From positions 1,984,001 to 2,048,000 of the forward strand of contig NZ_CP032100.1 of the NCBI RefSeq assembly GCF_003544815.1: 64,000 nt of DNA, read 5' to 3'. Shown piece by piece: positions 26,017-36,635 of the stretch. The notes under the pieces were generated by a model, which saw only the letters and a program-made list of their open reading frames with translations, had not been told where the DNA came from and made no database searches. Position numbers and translations under genes: made by a program. This DNA comes from Arcobacter suis CECT 7833 (GTDB taxonomy: Bacteria; Campylobacterota; Campylobacteria; Campylobacterales; Arcobacteraceae). Position 1 is the stretch's first letter, and each line of letters begins with the position of its first letter.

Positions 26017-27952
26017 TTATCATCCCTTTATCAAAAAAATTCTGAAACCATAATTCACACATTACAAGTTGCCATTTTTGAGATATGGTTCCTTTTTTCA
26101 TAATATCTTCAATCCCTTGATTCTCAAATATTTTCCTTTGTTTTAATGATTGTATTGAACTATTGACTAATTCTTTTAACTGATTATCAAACCAATATTC
26201 AAGTGGCAAACCAAAACCTTTCTTTTTCATACTAAGACACTCTGGTGCGATATATTTTTCTGCTACTTTACGAAGAACATATTTTTGTATATTTCCGTTG
26301 AGTTTATATTTTGATGGAATAGTAAAAGCTTTTTCTATTAAATTATGGTCTAAAAAAGGAAATCTTCCTTCAATTGAAAAATGCATTGTAAATTGGTCTG
26401 TTCTATGCACATGATGATTACCAATATACGATTTCATATCTAAATAACTGAGTAGTTCCAATTCATCTGTAAACTTTTTATCTTTTTTCCCATATTGTTT
26501 ATATATTTCATCGATAGAATTATAGTTTTTATTAAATAAAGATTTTTTTTCGCTGTCAGTAAAAGTTGAATAAATCAAACTGTAATATTGATAGATATTA
26601 ATGGCTTTTGAGATTTTCTTTATTGTTTTTACTTTAGGATGTAAAGTATTTGGTATAACATTAAACAAAAACCCTATATTTGATAAAACTTTCCAACTGT
26701 TTAATCTTTTATAAAACCCATATCCTGCAAAAAGTTCATCTCCTCCTAATCCATTTAATACAACTTTAACATTGTTATTTTTAACGATTTCAGAAATCGC
26801 AAAATTTGCAGCTAGGTGAAAAAATGGTTCTTCATATCCAAGAACCATATTATTGATATTGTTTAAAACAACATCGGCATCAAGATTGGAAATAATATGT
26901 TGCATATTATACATATTCGCAGTTGCTTTTGCCTCTTCAAGTTCATCGTATAAACTAATCGATTTATCAAAAGCCAAAGTAAATGCTTTTATATTTGGAT
27001 GCATGATAGAAGCCATTGCAGAAATTGTTGTTGAATCAATTCCTCCACTCATAAATGTACCTACATCTACATCTGCAATAAGCCTGTATTGTATAGATTT
27101 CTTTAATTCTTCTTCCAAAAGATTAATAGCATCATTTTCACTCATTGTCAAATCTTGAACATTGGTTGGAATATCCCAATATTCAATTTCATCAAACGTT
27201 AGTGTCTTGCAATCTATTTTCATATAATGTGCTTGTTTTAACGCATATACACCTTGAAATGAAGTCATTGGTCTTGGTGCCATTGAAAAACTAAAATTGT
27301 GATATAACCCTTCCCAATTAACTTCTGGAGTATATAGCTTTGAAGCAATCAGTGTTTTAATATCACTGGCAAAAAGAAAATGCCCATTTTGAACGGTATA
27401 ATAAAGAGGTTTAATCCCTACTCTATCTCTGGCTAAAAATACCTCTTCTTTATCATTGTCATAAATAGCAAAAGCAAAATCACCATTGAACTTCTGAAGA
27501 GATTTTTCTCCCCATTGCATATATGATTTTAGTATCACTTCTGTATCTGTCTTTGATACAAAGTTATAACCTAGAGATTCTAACTCTACTCTTATTTCTT
27601 TGAAATTATAAACCTCTCCATTAAACACTATCCAATATCGCCTTAACTCATCACACATAGGCTGATGCCCATGCGATGATAAATCAACGATACTTAAACG
27701 TCTATGTCCAAAGGATAAAGTATAAAAGTCCTCAAAAGCTGATTGAATATTTTTTATAGGATAATAAGGTTGCTTATCACCAAATGAACTCAAAGGAGTA
27801 TCTTTGCCATAACATATATCAATATTTTTATTATTTACTAAAATAAAGCCCTCATCGTCAGGACCTCTTCTATACATTTGATTATTGGCTAAAAAAATAT
27901 TTTTAGCTATTTTATTGGGTTTTTGAGTTAATATTCCTACTATTCCACACAT
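26009..27952 (-). CDS. Asparagine synthase-like glutamine amidotransferase (AsnB/WbpS-like)
   Basis: A 647-aa two-domain enzyme: an N-terminal class II GATase (Cys2 in MCGIVGIL, RRGPDDEG, FGHRRLSIVDLS) and a C-terminal AMP-forming synthetase domain (FMSGGIDSTT PP-loop, GLGGDELFAGYG, GRFPFLDHNL). In sugar loci this family amidates the carboxyl group of uronic acids to uronamides (WbpS, WbmE types). Since the locus makes a diacetamido-uronic acid, that is the likely role; free asparagine synthesis is the alternative. The start overlaps wzx by 13 bp. Confidence 0.88.
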   Translation of the reverse strand: MCGIVGILTQKPNKIAKNIFLANNQMYRRGPDDEGFILVNNKNIDICYGKDTPLSSFGDKQPYYPIKNIQSAFEDFYTLSFGHRRLSIVDLSSHGHQPMCDELRRYWIVFNGEVYNFKEIRVELESLGYNFVSKTDTEVILKSYMQWGEKSLQKFNGDFAFAIYDNDKEEVFLARDRVGIKPLYYTVQNGHFLFASDIKTLIASKLYTPEVNWEGLYHNFSFSMAPRPMTSFQGVYALKQAHYMKIDCKTLTFDEIEYWDIPTNVQDLTMSENDAINLLEEELKKSIQYRLIADVDVGTFMSGGIDSTTISAMASIMHPNIKAFTLAFDKSISLYDELEEAKATANMYNMQHIISNLDADVVLNNINNMVLGYEEPFFHLAANFAISEIVKNNNVKVVLNGLGGDELFAGYGFYKRLNSWKVLSNIGFLFNVIPNTLHPKVKTIKKISKAINIYQYYSLIYSTFTDSEKKSLFNKNYNSIDEIYKQYGKKDKKFTDELELLSYLDMKSYIGNHHVHRTDQFTMHFSIEGRFPFLDHNLIEKAFTIPSKYKLNGNIQKYVLRKVAEKYIAPECLSMKKKGFGLPLEYWFDNQLKELVNSSIQSLKQRKIFENQGIEDIMKKGTISQKWQLVMCELWFQNFFDKGMINE

Positions 27953-29229
27953 AGCTTATTTTTCCTTAAATTTAAAATATCGCTGTCTATTTTTTTAACT
28001 GTTTTAGTAATCATATAAAAATATAAAAGATACAATACAATCTCATGCCATAGAAAAAATAGAAGAAATGTATCAAAACTAATATTAAATAATGTAATAC
28101 AAAGAAATAAAAAACTTGTTGAAATAAAATAGATATATTTCCATAAAGCACTTTTCTGTACTTCCATAGAAACAGAAAAAGATATACTTAAAGGAGAAAC
28201 TATAAATCTGATTAGAAAAATCCATGCTAAGTATTGAGCAATTTCACCTGAAACTCTCCATTTTTCACCAAAAATCAAAGAAAACATAAAAGGTGAAAAC
28301 AAATAAATAATGATTGCAAGAGGTAGTGCAATAAGAAACAATTTTTTAATCGTAGATAAATAAAATCCAAAACTCAAAATCTTTTTGTTTTTATTATCTG
28401 AAAGTTTTTGAAAATATACTTGAGAAACTGAGTTTGCTATTAAAGAAGCAGGCATATTAACAATTTTTTGAGCAAGGAAAAAATATCCACTTACAGTTAA
28501 ATTAAAAACTTTTGGAAGTAACAACGAATTCATTTGAAGAGTAAGATCATCTACAAAGCTTGATGGTAAACTGTATTTGGGAAATTTTTTGTATTTTTTT
28601 GCTAATGCAATCATTTTAGCAATTGATATTTTTGAAATCAGTAATTTGTCTTTTAAAATATTATTTAAAAGTTTGATATTGGCAAATAAATTTGAAACTA
28701 TTTGTCCCGATATTAGTCCTGTAGCACCTTGTTTAAGCAATCCAATTGATACTTGAATAACTGCCAAAACGATAGATTTTAAAATTGCTGCATTTCGTAA
28801 ATCTTTATAACATTTTCTTCTATTATTAAAATAATTAAGAATATTATATAAACCACTGAAAAAAACTGTAACAGGTATAAAATACAGCCAAAAACCTATT
28901 TCTTCGTTTCCAAGTAATTGAACAAAGTACTGATTAAACAATAAAAGTAATAAGAATAAAAATAATGATATAAGACAAGTAATAATAAATCCCAACGCAA
29001 ATATATTGATAGCATCTTCATCTTTTTTTGGAAGCATAATAGCCAATTCATATCTTGCATTGGCAGTATTAGCTAATACAGAAATTATGGCTACAAATAA
29101 AGCAAAAACTCCAAAATCTTCAGGGTTATATATTCGTGTTAAAATTGGACTTATTGCTATTGGGATTGCTTGAGCAATTGCTGTACCTGTCATAAGAGTA
29201 ATTATATTTTTTGTAAAATCTGATTTCAA
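27940..29229 (-). CDS. wzx: Oligosaccharide flippase (Wzx-like)
   Basis: A 429-aa polytopic protein of the polysaccharide biosynthesis/MOP family with about 12 helices. The N-terminal TLMTGTAIAQAIPIAISPILTRIYNPEDFG and the charged AKKYKKFPKYSLPS segment are typical of Wzx flippases that move undecaprenyl-linked repeat units across the inner membrane. Single copy in the locus, which together with Wzz implies the Wzy-dependent route. Confidence 0.9.
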   Translation of the reverse strand: MKSDFTKNIITLMTGTAIAQAIPIAISPILTRIYNPEDFGVFALFVAIISVLANTANARYELAIMLPKKDEDAINIFALGFIITCLISLFLFLLLLLFNQYFVQLLGNEEIGFWLYFIPVTVFFSGLYNILNYFNNRRKCYKDLRNAAILKSIVLAVIQVSIGLLKQGATGLISGQIVSNLFANIKLLNNILKDKLLISKISIAKMIALAKKYKKFPKYSLPSSFVDDLTLQMNSLLLPKVFNLTVSGYFFLAQKIVNMPASLIANSVSQVYFQKLSDNKNKKILSFGFYLSTIKKLFLIALPLAIIIYLFSPFMFSLIFGEKWRVSGEIAQYLAWIFLIRFIVSPLSISFSVSMEVQKSALWKYIYFISTSFLFLCITLFNISFDTFLLFFLWHEIVLYLLYFYMITKTVKKIDSDILNLRKNKLCVE

Positions 29230-29277
29230 TTTTATAAGATTCTCCTGTTCTGTTTTTTTATCAAAATTACCTCAATC

Positions 29278-31275
29278 TTATTTATTATTCAAAATAGATT
29301 CTTTAAAATACTTAGCTTGCTCGAAGCTTCCATCAACACTAAGATGATCATCATCAGAATAAAGCATTTTCCCATCTTTTATGGCATAACAATACTTATC
29401 ATCACAAAATAGTTTTTCTGGGTCTAATATTTTTATGTTCTTATATTGTTTACTCAATCCAAAAACATACTTTCTGTACTCTTTTTGTCGAACATGATAT
29501 GCATCATAACTTATTTTACAATCTTGTTTTGTAGACTCAATCGATTGGGATAAAGACCTTGACAAGCAAGTTTTTGGATGAAACCCTAATTCTGGATTTT
29601 CTAAAACAAAATAAAATTCTGTGTCCATTTGGTTAAAAAATTGTAATGTTGCATCCAATTTCTTAAGATGTATTTCTTTATGGTCATAATTATTAGAAGA
29701 ATGGTAATATTCTTCATAATAATACTCTAAAACTCCATCATCTACATCCCCAAATCCTAAATTATACATTGGTTTTGCTCCTCTGGCAACATAAATTATT
29801 TTACTAATATTTTTTTCAAAAATATTAATAAATTTATAGATATTTTGAATCTTTTCTTTACACTCATTGATATCATCCATAGTTCCTCTAGCACCATTTA
29901 CAAGAGGTTGACAACCAGAATTTGCTAAAAGTATAGTTTCATTACCCATTTGATTTAATACATTTGCTAATCCTTCATATGAAGTATGCGCATGACTATC
30001 TCCAATAACTAAAATATATTTTTTAGATAAATCATCTGACGATGATTTTATATAATCATTATTTGGTTTATATCCTAATACTTTTCTTAAAAGTGAAATG
30101 CCCATGCTATTTTGATCAGATGTTCTTACAAATTGGTTTTCAAAACTTGTACTCATTCCTAAATAACTTCTTACACTTATTAAATATTTACTATTTGCTA
30201 CAAATCCCAATAAAATTGCCAATACAAATAAAAATAGAGCAAATTTATAACTACTTTGTCTTCTCGTATAAATTTCAATATACCTAAAAGTTAAATATGA
30301 AAAGATAATAGAAATAAAAATCAGGAATAACCCCATTAAAATATCAATTTTAAAGTCAAAAATATGGGCATAACTTATAAATACATAGTGCCAAAGATAT
30401 AAAGGAAAACTAATAAGTCCAATAAATACCAAAATATTATTTGAAAAAAATTTATTTTTATCTTCTACATTTAAAAGTAGAATCAAAAATCCACTGGCTA
30501 CAACTATTAAAAAAGTTTTAGATGTACTAAAACTACTATTTTCATAAGAAAACAATACTGACAATATAAAAAAAATAAATATTCCATACTTAAACCTTTT
30601 TATGTACTCTATAAAACTTTTGTATTTATATGCTATTACAAATATCAATCCACCAAAACAAAGCTCCCACGCTCTTGAAATGGTATGATAAAACTTATCT
30701 ATTTCTAAAATAAAAGGAAGTAAAAATAATATTATAAAAACTGTAATTAGGGAATTAACAATATTAAATTTTAATTTACCAAGAATCACTAATAAAACTG
30801 GCCAAAACACATAAAACTGTTCCTCAATTGACAATGACCAAAAGTGTAATAATGGCTTTAAAACTGCTGATTCATCCCAATATCCAATTTCACCTATTAA
30901 TCGGAAATTTTGATAAAAATATGTAGAGGATTTTATATGTCTTCCAAGTTGTTCCAGTTCCATTGTAAACATAAATACAAACCCTATAATAAGAGTTGTT
31001 AAGACTACTATTATCATCGCTGGAAATATTCTTCTAATTCTGTTTCTATAAAACTCTTTAAAAGAAAAATTATTGTCTTCTATTTTAGTATATATTATCT
31101 GAGTGATTAAATATCCTGATAATACAAAAAATACATCTACTCCAACATATCCAAAAGAAAAATAATTTGGCCATATGTGAAAAAGAAGAACTAAGAATAT
31201 TGATACACCTCTTAATCCATCTATAGAAGAATTATATTTTAAACTGTGATTAACTTGAGGAACAAAATTATTCAT
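29278..31275 (-). CDS. OafA/YrhL-type O-acyltransferase with SGNH domain (second copy)
   Basis: A 665-aa protein with the acyltransferase-3 membrane domain (SIDGLRGVSIFLVLLFH near the start, VDVFFVLSGYLI, HFWSLSIEEQFYVFWP) and a C-terminal SGNH domain (YILVIGDSHAHTSYEG and SDDDHLSVDGSFEQ with the catalytic Asp-x-x-His-like pair). Same architecture as the protein at 15949 but clearly diverged, so a different sugar or position is probably acylated. Leads directly on from the aminotransferase gene with no gap. Confidence 0.92.
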   Translation of the reverse strand: MNNFVPQVNHSLKYNSSIDGLRGVSIFLVLLFHIWPNYFSFGYVGVDVFFVLSGYLITQIIYTKIEDNNFSFKEFYRNRIRRIFPAMIIVVLTTLIIGFVFMFTMELEQLGRHIKSSTYFYQNFRLIGEIGYWDESAVLKPLLHFWSLSIEEQFYVFWPVLLVILGKLKFNIVNSLITVFIILFLLPFILEIDKFYHTISRAWELCFGGLIFVIAYKYKSFIEYIKRFKYGIFIFFILSVLFSYENSSFSTSKTFLIVVASGFLILLLNVEDKNKFFSNNILVFIGLISFPLYLWHYVFISYAHIFDFKIDILMGLFLIFISIIFSYLTFRYIEIYTRRQSSYKFALFLFVLAILLGFVANSKYLISVRSYLGMSTSFENQFVRTSDQNSMGISLLRKVLGYKPNNDYIKSSSDDLSKKYILVIGDSHAHTSYEGLANVLNQMGNETILLANSGCQPLVNGARGTMDDINECKEKIQNIYKFINIFEKNISKIIYVARGAKPMYNLGFGDVDDGVLEYYYEEYYHSSNNYDHKEIHLKKLDATLQFFNQMDTEFYFVLENPELGFHPKTCLSRSLSQSIESTKQDCKISYDAYHVRQKEYRKYVFGLSKQYKNIKILDPEKLFCDDKYCYAIKDGKMLYSDDDHLSVDGSFEQAKYFKESILNNK

Positions 31276-32364
31276 TTATAAATTCTCGACAATATAGACG
31301 ATCTCTTCATCAGTTAAATATGGATTCATCGGTAAACTCATAATCTCTTCTGATACTATTTCAGATATAGGGAAATCACCTTTTTTATATCCAAGATAGC
31401 TAAAACATTCTTGTAGATGTAAGGGCATTGGATAATGTACCGCTGTTGGTATTCCTGCAATTTTTAATTTTTCTTGTAATTCATCTCTATTTTGTACCCT
31501 TATTGAATATTGAGCCCAAGCTGATGTGGCATTTTCATCTACAAATGGTAAAACTAAATCTATTCTATTTCCTAAAGCTTTTGTATATTTAGAAGCTACT
31601 TCTTGTCTTAGAGCTAAATCTTTTGGATAATATTTTAGCTTCACATTTAAAACCGCAGCTTGAAGAGTATCAAGTCTTCCACCCATACCTATATATTTAT
31701 GATGATATCTTTTTGATTGTCCATGAAGCCTTAAGGATTTCATTTTATTTGCAAGTAGTTCATTATTTGTAAAAACTGCTCCACCATCTCCATAACATCC
31801 CAATGGTTTTGCAGGAAAAAAAGAAGTTGTTGAAATATCGGCTAAAGCTGAATCTGTAATGCCATTGTAAGTTGATCCAAAACTTTGGGCACCATCGATA
31901 ATTATTTTTAGATTGTATTTTTTAGCTATATCACTGATTTTATCCATATCAGCAGGTTGTCCATACAAAGAAACTGGAATAATAACTTTTGTTTTTGAAG
32001 TTATTTTTTCTTCAATCAAATCAGGATTTATATTATAAGTTTTTTCATCTATCTCTACAAATACTGGAATGGCTCCTAAAAATGCGATTGTTTCGGCAGT
32101 TGCTATAAATGTAAAGGGAGTAGTTATTACTTCATCTCCTGGTTTTATATCTAAAGCCATCATAGCAAGAAGTAAAGCATCTGTACCATTACTACAAGAT
32201 ACTGCATATTTTGCACCAGTAAACTCTTCAAGGCTTTTTTCAAGTTCTTGTACTTCATTTCCCATAATAAAGTTGCAATTTCTTGCCACTTTTAAAATAG
32301 CATTTTCTATTTCATCTTTGTATAATTCATGTTGATATTGTAAGTTTGCAAAATCTATCTTCAT
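31276..32364 (-). CDS. DegT/DnrJ/EryC1-type sugar aminotransferase (WbpE-like)
   Basis: A 362-aa PLP enzyme: CSNGTDALLLAMMALDIKPGDEVITTPFTF binds the cofactor phosphate, IIDGAQSFGS holds the PLP-ring Asp, and TSFFPAKPLGCYGDGGA contains the Schiff-base lysine. Position beside WbpD-, WbpB- and dehydrogenase-like genes identifies it as the enzyme aminating C3 of the UDP-2-acetamido-3-keto-glucuronate made by the WbpB-like oxidoreductase. Confidence 0.92.
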   Translation of the reverse strand: MKIDFANLQYQHELYKDEIENAILKVARNCNFIMGNEVQELEKSLEEFTGAKYAVSCSNGTDALLLAMMALDIKPGDEVITTPFTFIATAETIAFLGAIPVFVEIDEKTYNINPDLIEEKITSKTKVIIPVSLYGQPADMDKISDIAKKYNLKIIIDGAQSFGSTYNGITDSALADISTTSFFPAKPLGCYGDGGAVFTNNELLANKMKSLRLHGQSKRYHHKYIGMGGRLDTLQAAVLNVKLKYYPKDLALRQEVASKYTKALGNRIDLVLPFVDENATSAWAQYSIRVQNRDELQEKLKIAGIPTAVHYPMPLHLQECFSYLGYKKGDFPISEIVSEEIMSLPMNPYLTDEEIVYIVENL

Positions 32365-32366
32365 TT

Positions 32367-32945
32367 TTACTCTTCTATTAAAATTAAATTATTATTTTGG
32401 ATTTTATATTTACTATTATCAAAGATATCAATAGCTATTTTGTTTTCATCAAATTTTAGTGTATTTCCAGCTTTTGATACCCAACCTATTTGCTTTGCAG
32501 GAACCCCAACCATAAGTGAATATGGTTTTACATCTTTATTTACTACTGTTCCACTTCCAATAAGCGCATATTCCCCAATTGTTACACCACATACTATAGT
32601 TGCATTTGCACCTATTGAGCAGCCCTTTTTTAAAACTGTTTTTTTAAACTCTTCACGTCTTATTATAAAAGCTCTTGGATTTGTAACATTTGTAAAAACC
32701 ATAGAAGGCCCTAGAAAAACATCATCTTCGATTTCCACACCTTCATAAATTGAAATATTGTTTTGAACTTTTACACCATTTCCTATATTTACTTTAGGAC
32801 CAACAACACAATTTTGACCAAAAGAACAATTTGTTCCAATATTTGAACCACTTAAAATATGAGAAAAATGCCATATTTTAGTATCATCTCCTATATTTAC
32901 ATTATTATCTACATAACAAGATTCATGGGCAAAATAAGAAACCAT
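32367..32945 (-). CDS. Left-handed beta-helix N-acetyltransferase (WbpD-like)
   Basis: A 192-aa hexapeptide-repeat protein ([20 protein letters not shown], then several further turns, [12 protein letters not shown] at the end). WbpD homologues acetylate the 3-amino group of UDP-2-acetamido-3-amino-glucuronate. It overlaps the WbpB-like gene by one base and lies 2 bp before the aminotransferase, consistent with one pathway unit. Confidence 0.92.
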   Translation of the reverse strand: MVSYFAHESCYVDNNVNIGDDTKIWHFSHILSGSNIGTNCSFGQNCVVGPKVNIGNGVKVQNNISIYEGVEIEDDVFLGPSMVFTNVTNPRAFIIRREEFKKTVLKKGCSIGANATIVCGVTIGEYALIGSGTVVNKDVKPYSLMVGVPAKQIGWVSKAGNTLKFDENKIAIDIFDNSKYKIQNNNLILIEE

Positions 32946-33913
32946 TAGCTTAATACCTTTTTACAGAAAGGATGATATTCTCCATTTAGTCCAAGAGGAG
33001 TAAGTTTTCTAATAACTGAAACAATATTTATAGAATTTCTAGCTTCATCGAGTCCAAATCCACCGCCATTTAATATGTGTTCATAAGATTTAGTATGTAG
33101 GTCGGTAAAACCTTCAGAAAATTCGAACTCTTCACCATCGACAGTTATACTTCTAAAAGTAGTTTTTCCAGTGGCTCTTATATCTTCAGGAATATAATCA
33201 TAATTTACAGATAAAAACCATCTTACATTTGCATTTTTTAATTTCATAAATCCAGCATTTGCATCTGGATGCTTTAAATGAACTAAATTTTCTTCAATAG
33301 GACCAAATATCCAAGAAAGCATATCAAAAAAATGAACTCCAATATTTGATGCAATTCCACCAGATTTTGATTCATCGCCTTTCCAAGATACGAAATACCA
33401 TTTCCCTCTACTAGTTAAATATGTTAAATCAATATCATAAATTTTATTAGGATTTTGTTCTAATTCTTTTGCTATTTTTTCTTTTAAAGCGATAATTGAA
33501 TCGTGAAGTCTTAATTGTAAAATATTATAAACTTTTTTACCTGTTTCTTCTTCAATTATTTTTAATTGATCAATATTATGAGGATTTAAAACCAAGGGCT
33601 TTTCACAAATAGCATGAGCACCATTTTTAAGTGCAAATCTAATATGAGAATCATGTAAATAATTTGGTGTTGTAATCCCAATATACTCAATTTTTTTATT
33701 TCCATCTCTATGCCATTTATCAACAAATCTATCAAATCTTTCAAATTCTGTGAAAAAATGAGCTTGTGGGAAATTACTATCCATAATACCAATACCATCA
33801 TAAGGATCAAGAGCAGCTACTAGGTCATTCCCTGTTTCTTTTATCGCTTTCATATGTCTTGGCGCAATATATCCTGATGCACCGATAAGTGCAAAGTTTT
33901 TTTTATTTGGCAT
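32945..33913 (-). CDS. Gfo/Idh/MocA sugar oxidoreductase (WbpB-like)
   Basis: A 322-aa NAD-dependent dehydrogenase: N-terminal [18 protein letters not shown] Rossmann motif, CEKPLVLN with the catalytic lysine of the family, and [15 protein letters not shown]. WbpB oxidises C3 of UDP-GlcNAcA and works with a WbpE-type aminotransferase that recycles the cofactor indirectly. Adjacent to the dehydrogenase that makes its substrate (3 bp gap). Confidence 0.92.
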   Translation of the reverse strand: MPNKKNFALIGASGYIAPRHMKAIKETGNDLVAALDPYDGIGIMDSNFPQAHFFTEFERFDRFVDKWHRDGNKKIEYIGITTPNYLHDSHIRFALKNGAHAICEKPLVLNPHNIDQLKIIEEETGKKVYNILQLRLHDSIIALKEKIAKELEQNPNKIYDIDLTYLTSRGKWYFVSWKGDESKSGGIASNIGVHFFDMLSWIFGPIEENLVHLKHPDANAGFMKLKNANVRWFLSVNYDYIPEDIRATGKTTFRSITVDGEEFEFSEGFTDLHTKSYEHILNGGGFGLDEARNSINIVSVIRKLTPLGLNGEYHPFCKKVLS

Positions 33914-33916
33914 TTC

Positions 33917-35161
33917 TTATAATCTCCCATCTGCATTAACTAAAATAGATTTAATATCAAACACAACTCTATTTTCTGTTGATATTTTTAATCCTCTATA
34001 TTTTTCATGTCCTACTGCTACTATTATTGCCGTATAATCATTTAGATTATAATTCTCTATTAAATTCAAACCATATTCATGTTTTACTTCATTTTTATCT
34101 GCCCAATAATCTGCAACTTCAACTAAGCATCCATACTCTTTCATCTCATTTATTATATCCACCACTTTTGTATTTCTTACATCTGGGCAATTTTCTTTAA
34201 ATGTGATTCCAAGAACCAATACTTTTGAGTCTTTTATTGGAAGACCTTTTTTTATCATCAATTTTATTGTTTTTTCTGCTATATATTTTGCCATTCCATT
34301 ATTTATTTGTCTTGCGCCCAAAATCAGGTTTGGTTTATATCCTAATTCTTCTGCTTTATAAGTTAGATAATATGGGTCAACTCCAATACAATGACCACCT
34401 ACAAGTCCTGGAGTTAATTTTATAAAATTCCATTTGGTTGCTGCTGCTTCAATTACTTCATTAGTATTTATATTCATTGTATTAAAGATTAGTGCCAATT
34501 CATTTATTAAAGCAATATTTACATCTCTTTGAGTATTTTCAATAACTTTAGAAGCCTCTGCTACTTTTATAGAGCTTGCCTTATAAGTACCTGCTATTAT
34601 TATTGATTTATAAAGTTCATCCACTACCTCTGTTATTTTTGGTGTACTTCCCGAGGTTACTTTTAATATTTTAGTTACTGTATGTTCTTTATCTCCTGGG
34701 TTTATTCTTTCAGGAGAATAACCACAATAGAAATCCATATTAAATTTTAATCCAGAAGTTTTTTCTAATTCAGGAACACAGACTTCTTCTGTTACACCTG
34801 GATATACTGTACTTTCATAAATTACTATATCATCTCTTTTTAAAACTTTTCCTACTGTTTGAGATGATTTAATTAAAGGTCTTAGATCAGGCCTATTATT
34901 TTTATCAATAGGAGTTGGAACAGTTACTATAAAAACATTACAATCTTTAATATCATTTATATCCAAAGAAAATTTCATTCCATTTTTAATAGCTTCCTTT
35001 ACTTGTATTTCATTTAATTCTTCTGTTCTATCAAATCCTGCATTAAGCTCTTCTATTCTTTTTGCATTTATATCAAATCCTACTACTTGATATTTTGAAG
35101 AAAAGGCATGAGCTAATGGCAATCCTACATATCCTAATCCTATTACACAAATATTTTTCAT
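33917..35161 (-). CDS. UDP-N-acetylhexosamine 6-dehydrogenase (WbpA/TviB-like)
   Basis: A 414-aa member of the UDP-glucose/GDP-mannose dehydrogenase family: VIGLGYVGLPLA near the N-terminus, SPERINPGDKEH, and GGHCIGVDPYYL with the catalytic cysteine. The sequence style (FDRTEELNE, VTSGSTPKITE) is closest to the TviB/WbpO group. It should oxidise UDP-GlcNAc (or GalNAc) to the uronic acid used by the WbpB/E/D enzymes. A possible internal promoter lies in the 87-bp gap upstream. Confidence 0.92.
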   Translation of the reverse strand: MKNICVIGLGYVGLPLAHAFSSKYQVVGFDINAKRIEELNAGFDRTEELNEIQVKEAIKNGMKFSLDINDIKDCNVFIVTVPTPIDKNNRPDLRPLIKSSQTVGKVLKRDDIVIYESTVYPGVTEEVCVPELEKTSGLKFNMDFYCGYSPERINPGDKEHTVTKILKVTSGSTPKITEVVDELYKSIIIAGTYKASSIKVAEASKVIENTQRDVNIALINELALIFNTMNINTNEVIEAAATKWNFIKLTPGLVGGHCIGVDPYYLTYKAEELGYKPNLILGARQINNGMAKYIAEKTIKLMIKKGLPIKDSKVLVLGITFKENCPDVRNTKVVDIINEMKEYGCLVEVADYWADKNEVKHEYGLNLIENYNLNDYTAIIVAVGHEKYRGLKISTENRVVFDIKSILVNADGRL

Positions 35162-35248
35162 TTATCTTTTTCCTTATATATTATTTGTTATAACCTATGA
35201 CCATCAAATAATTCTTTTTAAAAAGAACTATAAAAGTAACGTATTTTT

Positions 35249-36010
35249 TCATCTAACTATAAACCAAGGATTCAATAAATCTTCTTTATTGTAAACAATA
35301 GGTTTCTCTAATTCAAACTGATAAGTCATTTTACCAGCACATCTTACAATCGCATCAGCAGCTACTATATCCCATTCCATTGTTGGAGCAAGTCTTGGAT
35401 ATATATCTGCCTCCCCCACTGCAACCATACAGAGTTTCAAAGAGCTCCCTTTTGATATTTGTTTTATTTTTTTAGAATCTAATTTATCAATAAATTCTTG
35501 AGTTTCAGATGATAAGTGAGATTTGCTAACTACTACTGATATTTTTTCTTTAGGATTTTCATTTATAAAAAGAGGCAATTTTTCATTATTTCTATATGAG
35601 TTAATTCCATCTGCCCAATACAATTCATTTAAAGCTGGTGCATAAACAACTCCTAAATAAGGGATATTATTTTTAATTAATGCAATATTTATAGTAAATT
35701 CATCATTTTTCTTTATAAATTCTTTTGTTCCATCTATGGGATCTACACAAAAATAGTATTCCCAATCTTTTCTTTCTTCATATGGAATTTCTTTATTTTC
35801 TTCACTCATAATTGAAATATTGGGATATAATTTATTCAATTCATTACATATAAACTCATTTGATTTTAAATCAGCTTCTGTTAAAGGTGATTTATCTTCT
35901 TTATAATCAACAGAAAAATCTTTTTTATATATTTCCATAATAATTTCACCTGCTTTTAAAGCTATACATTTTAAATCTTCTATATTTATTTCATCAAATT
36001 GCATAATCAT
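35249..36010 (-). CDS. cysQ: 3'(2'),5'-bisphosphate nucleotidase
   Basis: A 253-aa inositol-monophosphatase-fold enzyme with the metal motif DPIDGTKEF and the second motif [14 protein letters not shown]. CysQ removes PAP, the by-product of sulfotransferase reactions. The ATG at 36010 is chosen because AAGGA lies 7 bases before it; the longest frame would start further inside cysC. It overlaps cysC, and the pairing with cysC plus a sulfotransferase downstream supports a PAPS/PAP cycle. Confidence 0.92.
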   Translation of the reverse strand: MIMQFDEINIEDLKCIALKAGEIIMEIYKKDFSVDYKEDKSPLTEADLKSNEFICNELNKLYPNISIMSEENKEIPYEERKDWEYYFCVDPIDGTKEFIKKNDEFTINIALIKNNIPYLGVVYAPALNELYWADGINSYRNNEKLPLFINENPKEKISVVVSKSHLSSETQEFIDKLDSKKIKQISKGSSLKLCMVAVGEADIYPRLAPTMEWDIVAADAIVRCAGKMTYQFELEKPIVYNKEDLLNPWFIVR

Positions 36011-36635
36011 TCTCATTTCCTTGTATATATCCAAATTTTATTAAATAATAAATTATCTTATCTACACACTCTTGTACAGTATTTTTATTTGTTTTTATGT
36101 GAATTTGAGGTTCTAAAGGTTCTTCATAAGGCGAACTAATTCCTGTAAAATTTTTAATTGCTCCATCTCTAGCTTTTTTGTATAATCCTTTAGGATCTCT
36201 CTGTTCACAAATTTCTAAAGGTGTATCAATAAATATTTCAATAAATTCATGATAGTTAACTAAGCTTTTTGCTATTTGTCTATCTGATTTAAAAGGAGAA
36301 ATAAAAGCAGTTAAAACAATCAATCCACTATCTACAAAAAGCTTAGATACTTCACCAATTCTTCTAATATTTTCAATTCTATCACTTTCACTAAAACCTA
36401 AATCTTTATTTAATCCATGCCTAACATTATCCCCATCTAATAGATAAGTTTTTCTTCCTCTTTTAAAAAGTTCAGCTTCAACAGCATTCGCAATTGTAGA
36501 TTTTCCAGAGCCACTAAGTCCTGTAAACCAAAGTATACATGGCTTCTGATTAAGAAGAGTTAATCTTTTGTCTTTTGTCACATTTTGATTATGCCAAATG
36601 ATGTTTTTATTACTTTCATGTTTTTTATTTTCCAA
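35994..36635 (-). CDS. cysC: Adenylylsulfate kinase
   Basis: A 213-aa P-loop kinase that phosphorylates APS to [22 protein letters not shown] is the Walker A region, [18 protein letters not shown] and [10 protein letters not shown] are APS kinase signatures. Two in-frame TTG starts exist (36656 and 36635); the second is preferred because AGAAGGA is correctly spaced from it. No ATP sulfurylase (cysND or sat) is in the window. Confidence 0.93.
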   Translation of the reverse strand: MENKKHESNKNIIWHNQNVTKDKRLTLLNQKPCILWFTGLSGSGKSTIANAVEAELFKRGRKTYLLDGDNVRHGLNKDLGFSESDRIENIRRIGEVSKLFVDSGLIVLTAFISPFKSDRQIAKSLVNYHEFIEIFIDTPLEICEQRDPKGLYKKARDGAIKNFTGISSPYEEPLEPQIHIKTNKNTVQECVDKIIYYLIKFGYIQGNENDYAI

